A stretch of 64,000 nt of DNA from CALZBJ01 sp945619025. Lineage in GTDB: Bacteria; Pseudomonadota; Gammaproteobacteria; Cardiobacteriales; Wohlfahrtiimonadaceae. The notes beneath the pieces were generated by a model. That model was not told where the DNA came from, did not search any database, and saw only the letters and a program-made list of their open reading frames with translations. Made by a program: the position numbers and the translations under genes. This document shows, piece by piece, positions 1-9,229 of this stretch (its first letter is position 1; every line of letters starts with the position of its first letter). Where the stretch lies: contig CALZBJ010000010.1 of the NCBI GenBank assembly GCA_945619025.1, positions 1-64,000 of the forward strand. The letters run 5' to 3'.

Positions 1-132
1 CTGCAAGGCACTCACTCACTCACCGGCTTGATTACACAAAATCTGCTATATACTTTCAAATAGAGGGTTTCTACAATGGTTTATGCAATCTATTTTCATG
101 CACTTATTGCGCTTGTGATGATCGACCTGAAA

Positions 133-1311
133 TTATTTGGAATTGACGATCGAGAGCCAACGCTTCATCAAGTTTTTCTGCTCTTTTTGCGTCATTGGTT
201 TAATAATGCGTAAGCGATCAATCTCTGATTTTGGCGGATAGAGCGCCGTATCCTCACGGAGTTCCTCTTTGAGATATTTCATCGCCGTCTGATTGGACGT
301 CGCGTAATCAAGATAATTGGTGATGTCGGCATTGTGCTTCCCATCAATCAGAAAATCGATCAATTTATAGGCATTTACCTTATTAGGGGAATCTTTTAAA
401 ATCGCGAGCTGATCAAAACCTACAAGGCCGCCCTCTTTCGGAATAATGTAGCGAATCTCAACGCCATTATCCGCCTCTTTTGCCCGTGATTTCGCGAGAT
501 AGAGATCCCCCGACCAACCAAGTACTAAGCAGGCATCGCCATTAGCGATCGCATTTACATACTCAGAAGAATGGAACTTTTTCACATAGGGACGAATCGA
601 TTTTAGGAGCGCTTCCGCCTTATCTAAATCGGCTTTATGAGTGGAATTGGGATCGAGCCCAAGATAGGTGAGCGCCATCGGAAAGAGCTCTGTCGGCGTA
701 TCTAACAGATAGATTCCGCAACTCGAAAGTGCTTTAGCATTCTCAGGATCAAAGAGCAGCGACATCGAGCCATGATCCGCATTCGGAAGACGCGTTTCCA
801 CCGCTTTGACGTTATAGGCAAGCCCCGTCGATCCCCACATATAGCCCACCGAATAATCGGCAACGCCCGGAAGATCCTCTAAACGCTCATTGACAAAAGG
901 AGCAATATTATCGAGATTTTCAAGCTGCGAGCGGTCGATCTTTTCGAGTTTATCCGCTTGAATCAAATAACTTACCGTAAATGCCGAAGGGACAATCAGA
1001 TCGTACTGACCATTTCCCGTAAGCGTTTTTGCAAGGAGCATTTCGTTACTATCAAACGTATCATAAATCACGCGAATCCCCGTCATTTCGGTAAATTCGG
1101 TCAATTTATCAGGGTCGATATAATCGCTCCAATTATAGACGCGCACCTCACCCAAACTCGCTTTGCCCGCATGATCGCTCTGAGCGAACGCCAAAGGCAT
1201 CAATAGCGATCCGGCTAATAATCCGGCTAGCATGCTTTTTTGCACGCGAATGGTAAATGAAAAACCTGCACTTTGCGGCGCAGCCATATTTAAAAATGTG
1301 TATCGCTTCAT
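133..1311 (-). CDS. potF: Periplasmic polyamine-binding protein (PotF-type), copy A
   Basis: Extracytoplasmic solute-binding protein of the spermidine/putrescine ABC family, 392 residues. After a hydrophobic export signal ending near the ALAFAQ-like stretch, the mature protein opens with VRVYNWSDYI, followed by FDSNEMLLAK, FHSSEY, ANGDACL and YPPKSEID, all closely matching E. coli PotF rather than PotD. The start is the ATG at 1311, because GGAGG lies about 8 bases upstream; an ATG 11 codons earlier has no such site. The next gene upstream is a close paralogue with the same start context. No PotG/H/I permease or ATPase genes are present in the window, so the transporter partners must lie elsewhere or to the left. 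Ligand (putrescine or another polyamine) is inferred from family. Confidence 0.88.
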   Translation of the reverse strand: MKRYTFLNMAAPQSAGFSFTIRVQKSMLAGLLAGSLLMPLAFAQSDHAGKASLGEVRVYNWSDYIDPDKLTEFTEMTGIRVIYDTFDSNEMLLAKTLTGNGQYDLIVPSAFTVSYLIQADKLEKIDRSQLENLDNIAPFVNERLEDLPGVADYSVGYMWGSTGLAYNVKAVETRLPNADHGSMSLLFDPENAKALSSCGIYLLDTPTELFPMALTYLGLDPNSTHKADLDKAEALLKSIRPYVKKFHSSEYVNAIANGDACLVLGWSGDLYLAKSRAKEADNGVEIRYIIPKEGGLVGFDQLAILKDSPNKVNAYKLIDFLIDGKHNADITNYLDYATSNQTAMKYLKEELREDTALYPPKSEIDRLRIIKPMTQKEQKNLMKRWLSIVNSK

Positions 1312-1341
1312 ATCGGTATCCTCCACCAAAATAAGCGCCCT

Positions 1342-1540
1342 CACTCGTACTTTTCGGCAGAGAAAACCTCTTTCATTGACCCGATAACCAACACAAACCG
1401 CTACGTTTTTGCGTCAATGCGTGAACGAAAAATAACCGAGAGTTCCATCGTTTATGAACATCCACCTCTGTGACATCATTGCAATATCAGCGGCTTTGGA
1501 GCCTATTTCTTGTTATCGTGAGGTGAATAGAGAGTGTAGA
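1342..1540 (-). repeat. Upstream leader of potF copy A, duplicated copy
   Basis: The stretch upstream of potF copy A shares long near-identical blocks, in the same order, with the stretch upstream of copy B (2926-3165). The blocks are about 1341-1357, 1425-1445, 1453-1489 and 1512-1538. One contains the perfect palindrome ATTGCAAT. Spacing between blocks differs by a few bases. The duplication event that made the two genes therefore included their control regions, and the blocks probably hold promoter and leader elements. I could not assign -35 and -10 boxes with confidence. Confidence 0.75.
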
Positions 1541-1686
1541 GTCGTCGCCGTTTTTGTTCTAGTGTAATAAAATGGCAGGACACTCTACGTGAGCATGAGT
1601 ATAGCCTTATTTTCCCGCTGAAGATACTCTTTTTTCACCCTTTTTTACGTTTTTTATCTTTTTTTAAAAGAACGCATCAGGCAAAA

Positions 1687-1731
1687 TAAAGCCCAAATAA
1701 CCCTCCATTTACGGAGCTATTCGGGCTTTTT
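1687..1731 (-). terminator. Intrinsic terminator of potF copy B
   Basis: Hairpin with AAAGCCC/GGGCTTT arms and an inner CTCC/GGAG stem, followed on the minus strand by a T-rich tract. It lies about 30 bases after the stop of the gene at 1762-2895, separating it from copy A. The plus-strand side also ends in TTTTT, so it may work both ways. Confidence 0.75.
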
Positions 1732-1761
1732 CAAATCAACTGTAACTCGCTAGACTCACCA

Positions 1762-2895
1762 TTATTTATGCATGGTGATATTGAGCCAGCGTTTCATAAT
1801 CTTTTTCTGCTCTTTTTGCGTCTGCGGTTTAAACATCTGCATGCGATCGATTACCTCTTTCGGCGGATAGAGCCCTTCATCATTGCGGCTCGCTTCCGTT
1901 AAATAGGGGTACGCGGCTTGATTGGGCGTTGAATAATCGAGGAAGTTCGCAATCTCGGCATTATTTTTGCCATCAATTAAGAAGTCGATCAATTGATACG
2001 CTTCCGCTTTATTTTCCGCACTCGATAAAATCGTGAGCTGATCAAATCCCACAATGCTGCCCTCTTTCGGGATCACATAGCGAATATCCACGCCTTTTCC
2101 GGCATCTTTTGCGCGCGCTTTTGCATTATAAAAATCGCCCGACCAACCGATTGCAAGGCATGCATCGCCGTTTGCCATCGCGTTTAAATACTCCGATGAG
2201 TGGAATTTTTTAATGTAGGGACGAATATCTTTAAAGAGCGCTTCAACCTTCGCTAAATCCTCATCCTTGGTGGAATTTGGATCGAGCCCTAAATACATTA
2301 ACGCAAGCGGCATCACCTCCGTTGGCGTATCTAACACGTAGATTCCGCAACTGGCGAGCGCTTTGGCATTTTGTGGATCAAAGTGCAATGATAATGAGTC
2401 GGTATCCGCATTGGGAAGGCGCTCAGTCACCTCTTTGACGTTATAGGCAAAGCCCGTTGAATTCCACATATAGGCGACCGAATAATCCGATACGCCGGGA
2501 AGCGCTTCGAGTCGTTCGTTCACAAATGGGGCAATATTATCGCGATTTTCAAGCTTATTAAAATCGATTTTTTCGAGTTTTCCCGCTTGAATCAGATAGC
2601 TTACGGTAAAGGATGAAGGCACCACGATATCGTATTGACTGCCCCCTGCGAGCGTTTTCGCGAGAAGCATTTCATTACTATCGAAGGTGTCGTAAATCAC
2701 TTTGATGCCGGTTTTTTGAGTAAAATCCTCAAGCACTTCCGGCTTCATGTAATCACTCCAGTTATAGACGCGCACCACCTTATCTTTCGCATAGGCAATG
2801 GGAAGCGCGATCGCACCAACGAGGAGCGATGTGATGACCACCTCTTTAAGAGGAAATGGGGATTGTGCTTTGTGTAAAAAGTTAAGTCGCTTCAT
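1762..2895 (-). CDS. potF: Periplasmic polyamine-binding protein (PotF-type), copy B
   Basis: 377-residue paralogue of the preceding gene, from the ATG at 2895 with GGAGG 9 bases upstream. It has an N-terminal hydrophobic signal and the same PotF landmarks: VRVYNWSDYM, FDSNEMLLAK, FHSSEY, ANGDACLAIGWSGD and YPPKEVIDR. Identity to copy A is high over the whole mature region, pointing to a tandem duplication. The two copies differ in their signal peptides and in scattered surface positions. It is separately terminated (1687-1731) and has its own duplicated leader, so the two genes are probably independent transcription units under similar control. Role: delivers putrescine or a related polyamine to an ABC permease not encoded in the window. 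Confidence 0.88.
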   Translation of the reverse strand: MKRLNFLHKAQSPFPLKEVVITSLLVGAIALPIAYAKDKVVRVYNWSDYMKPEVLEDFTQKTGIKVIYDTFDSNEMLLAKTLAGGSQYDIVVPSSFTVSYLIQAGKLEKIDFNKLENRDNIAPFVNERLEALPGVSDYSVAYMWNSTGFAYNVKEVTERLPNADTDSLSLHFDPQNAKALASCGIYVLDTPTEVMPLALMYLGLDPNSTKDEDLAKVEALFKDIRPYIKKFHSSEYLNAMANGDACLAIGWSGDFYNAKARAKDAGKGVDIRYVIPKEGSIVGFDQLTILSSAENKAEAYQLIDFLIDGKNNAEIANFLDYSTPNQAAYPYLTEASRNDEGLYPPKEVIDRMQMFKPQTQKEQKKIMKRWLNITMHK

Positions 2896-2925
2896 ATCGG
2901 TATTCCTCCACCAAAAAAAGCGCTC

Positions 2926-3165
2926 TCACTCGTACTTTTCGGAAGGGAAATCCCTTATCATTAGCCCGATAACATCTGACAAACTGAAGCTTTATCGCTA
3001 AAATTTAAGCGCGAAAAGGCGAAGTTTGGTGCTAATGTGTTCTACGAAAAATAACCGAGAGTTCGATTGTTATATGAACATCCACTTCTTTGACATCATT
3101 GCAATATCAAGCGCCTTAACTGCCGGCATATTCGTTGTTATCGTGAAGTGAATAGAGAGTGTAAC
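2926..3165 (-). repeat. Upstream leader of potF copy B, duplicated copy
   Basis: Partner of the repeat at 1342-1540. Matching blocks lie at about 2926-2942, 3044-3064, 3073-3109 and 3136-3162. The last block is about 270 bases from the start codon, which implies a long 5' untranslated region or an upstream regulatory site conserved since the duplication. The rest of 2896-3374 holds the dnaG terminator (3259-3309) and no gene that I can see. Confidence 0.75.
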
Positions 3166-3258
3166 GTCGCACGATCAGCGTTTTATACGTTACAAGCGCG
3201 AGTATACGCCCATATTTTCAAAATGCTCATTTAAAAAATTTATCGCTAAAATGAGCAC

Positions 3259-3309
3259 AAAAAAAGCAAGCATTCAATCCCCGCTAATGTGGAATAATGC
3301 TCGCTTTCT
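3259..3309 (-). terminator. Intrinsic terminator of dnaG
   Basis: Minus-strand hairpin with AAAGCGAGCATT pairing to AATGCTTGCTTT (one G-T pair), followed by a run of seven T. It lies 65 bases beyond the dnaG stop. Confidence 0.8.
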
Positions 3310-3374
3310 TACTTTTTTTCAGTTTTTTCGTTTAAATGAATCGGCGTAACTTTTTATGGGTATCGCTTTTAAAC

Positions 3375-5114
3375 CTAATGCCCGCCCCGTAAAATCGCCT
3401 CATCTTCAGGGGTGAGCGGTTCGCCGAGTTGAAGCTTTTGCAAGACCCGTTTCATCGGCGATTCTTGCTTTGCTAACTGCTGCAATAGATCTTGAAGCTC
3501 AAGCAATTGCTCCTTGCGCGCCTCAAGCATCATCTCGCTCACGCTTAAATTTTTAAGCCAATCGATCCAACTCTCCTCCTCAAAATGAAAGAGAAGCTGC
3601 GCCGCATTTTTAATCGTCGGATAATCTTGCAGCGTGCTCATAATGTAGTAGAGCCTACGGTGATCCCGATCATCGCTTTCGAGCAGAAATTGAAAAGTGC
3701 CGATCTCATTCATTAAGCTTGGATCATTTAACAAAAGCACCACAATCCGGTCGGTAATGCTTAAGTTTTGATGAAGATCGATATACCTACGCTGCTGCGG
3801 CGTTCGCCCTTTACGCACATGTCTTTCAAGGAGCGACTCAGAAACTTCTGTTGTTTTCGCAAGCTCTTCACGCAACAGATCTCGAAGGGGAATATCGCGC
3901 ATTCGATTGATTTTTTCTGCCGCCGATTCGAGCATTGCTGCCCGCCCCTCAAGGGTTTTAGTATCAAAATTCTCTTTAAGCGATTCAAATAGGTATTTCG
4001 AGAGCGAATCTGAGGACTCAATTGCCGCTTTAAACGCCTCCGTGCCACGCTCTTTGACATAAGAATCCGGGTCCTCTCCCTCGGGTAAAAAGAGAAATGA
4101 GAGCTCTTTCCCTGCCGGAATCACCCCGAGCGATTCTTCAAGCGCTTTACTTGCCGCCGCACGCCCCGCCCGATCCCCATCAAAACAGAAAACCAGATGG
4201 GAAGTGTAACGAAGCAACATCTCAATTTGCCGTGCCGCGATCGCCGTTCCAAGCGTTGCCACCGCATTGCCAATGCCATATTGCGCGAGCATAACCACAT
4301 CCATATAGCCTTCCACCACGATAATTTCATCATAATGGCGAGTATATTTTCGTAGTTCATAGAGCCCGTAGACTTCCGAGCCTTTATGAAACACCGGCGT
4401 TTCTGGCGAGTTGAGGTATTTAGGCGAATCTTCATCGCTTAATACCCGACCACCAAAGCCGATGGTATCACCACGACGATTACGAATGGGGAACATAATG
4501 CGATTGCGGAAACGATCGTAACTGTTACGCTGCGATTCGCTTAACAATCCTGCCTCCATCAGCATCGACTCTTTCACGCCCTCTTTTTTGAGCGCGTCGA
4601 GCAGATTGCTCCAACCACTTGGCGCAAATCCAAGCCCAAAGCGCTTCGCGATCTCACCACTGATATCCCGTTTTTTAAGATAGGAAATGGCATGATCTTT
4701 TTCGCTACTGCTGCGTAACTGCGCCTGATAAAATTGGCTCGCGCGCGCTAAGACATCCACTAACGTCTCTTGCTTTTCAGCCTTTTGCGGATCGTAATTT
4801 GCGCCCCGCTCATAGGGCACATCCATCCCCTCATGGCTAGCAAGCACTTCCACCGCTTCCTTAAATTCAAGCTGCTCATACTCCATCAAGAAGTTGATCA
4901 CCGTCCCTTTCGCGCCGCACCCAAAACAGTGATACGCCTGACGGGATTCATTGACAAAAAAGGAGGGGGTTTTCTCTTCATGAAATGGGCAACACGCGGT
5001 GTAATTCTTCCCTTTTTTCTTCAAAGGAACGCGCATATTAATGACCGCAACGATGTCCGCTCGTGCGACCAAATTTTGGATAAAATCCCGTGGAATAAAT
5101 CCTCGTTTTTCCAT
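3375..5114 (-). CDS. dnaG: DNA primase
   Basis: Synthesises RNA primers for chromosome replication. 579 residues, the usual size. The N-terminal CHC2 zinc ribbon is complete (C42, H45, C63, C66). The RNA-polymerase domain follows, with the toprim motifs EGYMD (E268) and FDGD (D312, D314), and a C-terminal DnaB-interacting helical region. The start is the ATG at 5114, with AAGGAT about 10 bases upstream. It lies downstream of yqeY, a common neighbour, but a terminator-like hairpin (5155-5189) separates them. In E. coli dnaG sits between rpsU and rpoD. Here rpsU is absent from the window and rpoD lies 5 kb away, beyond unrelated genes. Confidence 0.97.
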   Translation of the reverse strand: MEKRGFIPRDFIQNLVARADIVAVINMRVPLKKKGKNYTACCPFHEEKTPSFFVNESRQAYHCFGCGAKGTVINFLMEYEQLEFKEAVEVLASHEGMDVPYERGANYDPQKAEKQETLVDVLARASQFYQAQLRSSSEKDHAISYLKKRDISGEIAKRFGLGFAPSGWSNLLDALKKEGVKESMLMEAGLLSESQRNSYDRFRNRIMFPIRNRRGDTIGFGGRVLSDEDSPKYLNSPETPVFHKGSEVYGLYELRKYTRHYDEIIVVEGYMDVVMLAQYGIGNAVATLGTAIAARQIEMLLRYTSHLVFCFDGDRAGRAAASKALEESLGVIPAGKELSFLFLPEGEDPDSYVKERGTEAFKAAIESSDSLSKYLFESLKENFDTKTLEGRAAMLESAAEKINRMRDIPLRDLLREELAKTTEVSESLLERHVRKGRTPQQRRYIDLHQNLSITDRIVVLLLNDPSLMNEIGTFQFLLESDDRDHRRLYYIMSTLQDYPTIKNAAQLLFHFEEESWIDWLKNLSVSEMMLEARKEQLLELQDLLQQLAKQESPMKRVLQKLQLGEPLTPEDEAILRGGH

Positions 5115-5154
5115 TAACTGCCAATCCTTATTATCTTTAATTAACGATAAGTAG

Positions 5155-5189
5155 TTAATAAAAGGGGCGCTTAGAATGCCTAATGCCCC
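5155..5189 (-). terminator. Terminator-like hairpin between yqeY and dnaG
   Basis: On the minus strand GGGGC..TTAG pairs with CTAA..GCCCC around a short loop and is followed by TTTTATTAA. It sits 41 bases upstream of the dnaG start, so it may be an attenuator that lowers read-through from yqeY into dnaG. Confidence 0.6.
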
Positions 5190-5247
5190 TGCGTTTTTGT
5201 ATTACTTCAAAAGTCTTTTAGAAGGCCTTTTAAAATTAAGCGAGCGC

Positions 5248-5691
5248 TTAACCAAGACGGCTGCGAACGATTTTATTCGCTTCACCCATATCGGCTTTTC
5301 CGTGAAGTTTAGGACGAAGCGCCGTCATCACTTTCCCCATATCCTTCATTTCAGAAGCGCCAGTTTCTACCAATACTTCGTCAATAATGGCAAGCACTTC
5401 CTCATCGCTTAATTGCTCAGGAAGATAGGGGGCTAAAAAGCCAAGCTCGGCCTCTTCAACGTCCACAAGGTCTTGACGATCGGCCTTTTTAAATTGATCA
5501 ATCGACTCACGGCGTTGCGCTACCATACGATTTAAAATCGTGATGAAATCGTCTTCGGAGAGCTCGCCATGTTTATCAATTTCCATCGATTGAATTTCAG
5601 CTAGAACTGAGCGAATCGCGGTGACCTTGGCACGATTTTTCTCACGCATCGCGGTCTTCATATCGTCTTTTAATTGATCTTTTAAGTTCAT
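5248..5691 (-). CDS. yqeY: GatB/YqeY-family protein
   Basis: 147-residue protein matching the YqeY family over its full length: N-terminal MNLKDQLKDDMKTAMRE, central IDQFKKADRQDL, and a C-terminal GKVMTALRPKLHGKADM segment like the tRNA-binding tail domain of GatB. The family is often linked to rpsU, dnaG and rpoD and is thought to bind tRNA-like substrates or assist amidotransferase function; its exact role is not settled. The start at 5691 has AAGGAAA 6 bases upstream. Its upstream edge is closed by the terminator of the next gene (5714-5744), so its promoter must be in the short gap or overlap the hairpin. Confidence 0.9.
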   Translation of the reverse strand: MNLKDQLKDDMKTAMREKNRAKVTAIRSVLAEIQSMEIDKHGELSEDDFITILNRMVAQRRESIDQFKKADRQDLVDVEEAELGFLAPYLPEQLSDEEVLAIIDEVLVETGASEMKDMGKVMTALRPKLHGKADMGEANKIVRSRLG

Positions 5692-5713
5692 GTCTGTTTC
5701 CTTTTTTATGATG

Positions 5714-5744
5714 AAAAAAGCCCAAACCAGATGGCTTTGGGCTT
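5714..5744 (-). terminator. Intrinsic terminator of the 5841-7439 gene
   Basis: Perfect AAGCCCAAA/TTTGGGCTT stem with an 8-base loop and a run of six T on the minus strand, about 95 bases beyond the stop of the gene at 5841-7439. Confidence 0.85.
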
Positions 5745-5840
5745 ATTGATTTTGGTTATGTGCCATGCACTATTCTACTCTTTTTTTACAACTTTTTCCT
5801 GTAGAAGTTATGCAAGCCAATTTTTCATTCTGAATGCCGA

Positions 5841-7439
5841 TTAAAAAAGACGTGTAACTTCATCAAGATCAAGCGCAACGCCATTGATGGTAAACACCGT
5901 ACCATCGTAATCAATCACAACGCTAAAGGTCTCTTTCGCTGCATCATAAAGCTTATAATCTTGCGGGAGCATCATCGCCATAAACATATAACCCATGGTG
6001 ATGCCCTCGTCGATCTCTTTACGCGCGGCCGCAGGGTCTTTATTCTCAAAGTCGTCATCAAAAAGCGTTTGCGCAGTGAACACTTGATCAACGATATACG
6101 CTTTTGGTACTGAAATCTCGATGTGCATGCTGTTGACGGCTTCCAATAATGCGCCAAAATCTGCCATATCATCAAGCACAACGGCGGCGTAATTTTCATT
6201 GAGATCCATCACCCCTTTCATTGACGCGCTGTTGCCATTTTCAAGCGTTGACACCATCGAGAAATCGCTGACAAACTTGTCGCTCATCATGCGTTTCACC
6301 AGTTCAGCCACTTCAAGTCGAAGCGTTTCACTCACCTCACCGAAGAGCTCTTCCTCAATCCCCGCACGGAGGCTTGTGCCTAAAAATGCATAATAAGCTT
6401 GGAGCTCATCGACATTCATCCCCGTTGTGGTTTGTGCCACTTTAAAATTACCAAACGAGCCTTTTTTACCATTATAATTGAGCACAAAATCAGAAACGTG
6501 ACCGCTATACTCCACCACGCCTTCACCGGCTTCTTTTTTGATCGTCATGGTGCTATCAACCACCGGAAGCTGTAGGTGCGTGCGCTCAATCTCTTCGCTA
6601 AACCAAGACTCTTCTTCGGTTAAAACAACGACATTGTTAAGTGTACTTTCAAAGGTGTAATCGAGCGTTTCAGCATTAAAATCTGAACTCAGCGCTAGAC
6701 TCTCAACACTAAAATCAACAAAATCGGGCGATTCTTGAATGTTAACACCGCTCATTTTCGAGACGCGGAAGCCTAAATTCACCCCATTCCAGTTGTGCAG
6801 ACTGGTTTTTAATTCGCTATAGGGTTTGCTATAAGTGACATTGCGCTCAAGGCTTAATTCACCAAAACGAAGCAGCGCGACCGGAATCGTATCAAATTCA
6901 CCATCGGTGCGATTTTCATAATTTTTTGCGGTGATCGTGTGGTTTACATCTTTAAAATAGTGCGTTGCTCCAAAGTGATTTTTGCTTGGGGTTAACATGC
7001 CCGTCACGCTGTGCGGCGGTAAAAGATCCACCTCGCCAATGAGCCCGCCATCTTGATGCACTTCTGCGATAAAATCCGCTTGCGCATCAAAATTAATTAA
7101 TCCTACTGCATCGGCAAACGTCACGCGCCCCGCTTCGCGATTTTTAAAAATGATGGTATTTCCTGCATCGTCGACCACAAACGGAACGCTTGATGAGAGC
7201 GCATATTCCGCCCCCTCTTCCGTTTCAAGAAAATGGGTATAGCCGTGCGCCACATCAAAAAAGTTATCGAGCACTGAAATCCCGGAGGTTTTCACCGCAA
7301 GATAATCCTCTTTAAGGGTGGCTTTATTGGCCTCTGTTAATGACGCGGTTGGCCCGCTTTCCGAGGCGGAGAAGATATTCCCCATCACCACGGTAATCGC
7401 AATAAATAGTGCGGAATATCCGAAAATTTTCTTACCCAT
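5841..7439 (-). CDS. Envelope protein, probable DUF945 (YdgA-like) family
   Basis: 532 residues. An N-terminal hydrophobic segment (residues 5-25) could be a signal peptide or membrane anchor; the rest is soluble and acidic. The long beta-rich body, with repeated phrases on the pattern 'FELSL..L.l..' and a C-terminal INGVALDLDEVTRLF ending, resembles the DUF945/YdgA family of about 500-residue periplasm-facing proteins, whose biochemical role is unknown. The next gene upstream (7603-9168) has similar length, organisation and ending, so the two are probably distant paralogues. It has its own promoter candidate (7555-7583) and terminator (5714-5744). The family call is by overall resemblance only. 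Confidence 0.5.
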   Translation of the reverse strand: MGKKIFGYSALFIAITVVMGNIFSASESGPTASLTEANKATLKEDYLAVKTSGISVLDNFFDVAHGYTHFLETEEGAEYALSSSVPFVVDDAGNTIIFKNREAGRVTFADAVGLINFDAQADFIAEVHQDGGLIGEVDLLPPHSVTGMLTPSKNHFGATHYFKDVNHTITAKNYENRTDGEFDTIPVALLRFGELSLERNVTYSKPYSELKTSLHNWNGVNLGFRVSKMSGVNIQESPDFVDFSVESLALSSDFNAETLDYTFESTLNNVVVLTEEESWFSEEIERTHLQLPVVDSTMTIKKEAGEGVVEYSGHVSDFVLNYNGKKGSFGNFKVAQTTTGMNVDELQAYYAFLGTSLRAGIEEELFGEVSETLRLEVAELVKRMMSDKFVSDFSMVSTLENGNSASMKGVMDLNENYAAVVLDDMADFGALLEAVNSMHIEISVPKAYIVDQVFTAQTLFDDDFENKDPAAARKEIDEGITMGYMFMAMMLPQDYKLYDAAKETFSVVIDYDGTVFTINGVALDLDEVTRLF

Positions 7440-7554
7440 AATCTACCCTTTTTATGATTTTTTAAATCCCGTTTGAGATCAGCTTTTAGAACTTAAAGTC
7501 GTGCTGAAAACGCTTTTTCAACTGATTCATTTGTTTAAATACGTGCCCTTACTA

Positions 7555-7583
7555 TATACAAAATCGGGCTTTTTTGCTGTAAA
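7555..7583 (-). promoter_or_regulatory. Candidate sigma-70 promoter for the 5841-7439 gene
   Basis: On the minus strand, TTTACA (7578-7583), a 17-base spacer, then TGTATA (7555-7560). It lies about 115 bases upstream of the start codon, in the gap after the preceding gene. Confidence 0.45.
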
Positions 7584-7602
7584 AATTGATCCATTTAATT
7601 GA

Positions 7603-9168
7603 TTATTGACGATTAAATGCGCGCATTAATTGCTCTGTCGTAATCGTTTCATTCCCGATGCGCCACCGGTTCTCATCGTAATGCCACATCAAACTCACCT
7701 CATCAGCACTCCAATTCATATAACGCGCAAGCTCAGGCTCGGTGAGCATAAAAGTCATCATCGCCGCCTCAATTAAATTTTGCGTCGCCGCCTCCCACGA
7801 GGCAAGCATTTCATCCTCTTCAAAGAGCCGTAATAGCTGATCTTTTTGCGCCTCTAAATAGAGAACGGGCAGGACAATTTCGATCGTCGCTTCATCGATA
7901 TAGCGATCCCACCACATCGAAAATGATTCCTCTTTAAGTAAAAGCTCAAACCCCGCGGGATCGGCTAAGCGCTCAGTCAACTCTTCACTGACGTTCACCA
8001 TAAAATCTACAGTGAACATCGCATGATTGATCACCCGATTCTCAAAATGGAAATTGATCTGCGTATCCCCCTGCACAAGCTCACTGAGCGGCTTTAAAAA
8101 GGGCATCGGCAATAACGATTCAAGGGAAAAGTTCGTAAAAATATCGGGGCGCTGCCAAGTTGTTTTGACCCACTCTTTTAAGGCTTTTGTAGTCGGTTCC
8201 AATGCGACGCTGTGCATATTTTCAGCCTGAAGCCCAAGCTCAATCACCCCTAAATTGACATTAAGATGCGGTTTTTTCGCAAGGGAAAGATAGAGATCAT
8301 CCACCGATAGATGGGCACTTAGATAAAAAGGCTCATCGTCACTCTCTTCAGCATCAAGGCCCGATAAAATATGGCTAAATTCAATGTTTTTCTGCCGATC
8401 TTTAATCAAAAGGGAATCGACCATCAGCGATGAGCGATATTGTTGCGTTTCATAATCGAAAAACGCCTCACCGAGCAATTGATTCACCGTAACCCGCTTT
8501 TCATTTTTCTCATCTTGATTGAGTACCCACGTAAGCGCATTCCAACCCGCCGCACCATGACGCAGACGAAGCTCGGTAAACTCAGGGGTAAATTTGAAAA
8601 GACGCTCTAAACGAAAGCCTTCCAGCGATAACGCGCCAAAGGATTGATCGTGATAACGCAGCGCCATCTCACTTTTTTGTGGCTGAATAACCTCATGCTC
8701 CCACTCAAAAAACTCTTTACGCACAATCTCGCGATTTTTTAGCCCGGTCACAAGGGGAATCGTATCCCGCGTTTGATCGGTACAGACAAGGGAAAAGGTG
8801 AGCGCTCCCTCACTTTCTGTCTCACTTCGCGCATGGCGATAGGCCTCTACATTAACACGATTACTCCGCGAGGCTTCAAGGCAATGGCACATGCCCAAAA
8901 AGGGGAAATAGAGCGAGGATTTTAATTGGTAATCGAGATAAAAATGCGGCTTCCCGGAAGATTCAGTCAAGCTTGGGGCAATCATCACCTCATCGCTCCC
9001 CATAAAGGGTGAGAAATTTTTCGCTTCAATGGCGTGAAGCATGCGGTGCATCTCCTCTTCAAACAGCCCACGATTATCCGGCCGTGAAATCTCTGCCACC
9101 GCCATGGGGATCAATCCAAGCAGACTAAAAACCAAGAGAGCGCACGATATCAGGGGGCGCTTAGGCAT
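7603..9168 (-). CDS. Secreted/envelope protein, probable DUF945-like
   Basis: 521 residues from the ATG at 9168, chosen because AAGGAGA lies 6 bases upstream; an in-frame ATG 30 codons earlier runs back towards dusA and has no good site. A classical signal peptide (KRPLISCALLVFSLLGLIPMAVA) precedes a soluble beta-rich body. Segments such as GALSLEGFRLERLF and the C-terminal IGNETITTEQLMRAF parallel the neighbouring 532-residue protein and the DUF945/YdgA family. CHCLE and CTDQ cysteines are near the N-terminus of the mature protein. It follows dusA by 61 bases and may be co-transcribed with it. Function unknown. Confidence 0.5.
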   Translation of the reverse strand: MPKRPLISCALLVFSLLGLIPMAVAEISRPDNRGLFEEEMHRMLHAIEAKNFSPFMGSDEVMIAPSLTESSGKPHFYLDYQLKSSLYFPFLGMCHCLEASRSNRVNVEAYRHARSETESEGALTFSLVCTDQTRDTIPLVTGLKNREIVRKEFFEWEHEVIQPQKSEMALRYHDQSFGALSLEGFRLERLFKFTPEFTELRLRHGAAGWNALTWVLNQDEKNEKRVTVNQLLGEAFFDYETQQYRSSLMVDSLLIKDRQKNIEFSHILSGLDAEESDDEPFYLSAHLSVDDLYLSLAKKPHLNVNLGVIELGLQAENMHSVALEPTTKALKEWVKTTWQRPDIFTNFSLESLLPMPFLKPLSELVQGDTQINFHFENRVINHAMFTVDFMVNVSEELTERLADPAGFELLLKEESFSMWWDRYIDEATIEIVLPVLYLEAQKDQLLRLFEEDEMLASWEAATQNLIEAAMMTFMLTEPELARYMNWSADEVSLMWHYDENRWRIGNETITTEQLMRAFNRQ

Positions 9169-9229
9169 TGTATTCTCCTTTTGAGTGGGGTATGCAGACA
9201 TGTTTATATTTCTTCGCGTTAATAAGACA

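Noticed and set aside
11..23. CTCACTCACTCAC short repeat at the window start
   Set aside because: Too short and common to mean anything.
76..213. 45-codon plus-strand ORF, antisense to the end of potF copy A
   Set aside because: No ribosome site, most of it overlaps a conserved gene on the other strand, and no family resemblance.
4770..5117. 115-codon plus-strand ORF across dnaG
   Set aside because: Antisense to the conserved zinc-binding region of DnaG; codon pattern is that of a shadow.
7541..7576. Plus-strand terminator with GCCC/GGGC arms and six T
   Set aside because: No plus-strand gene ends here and the stem is only four pairs; the same bases fit a minus-strand promoter better.
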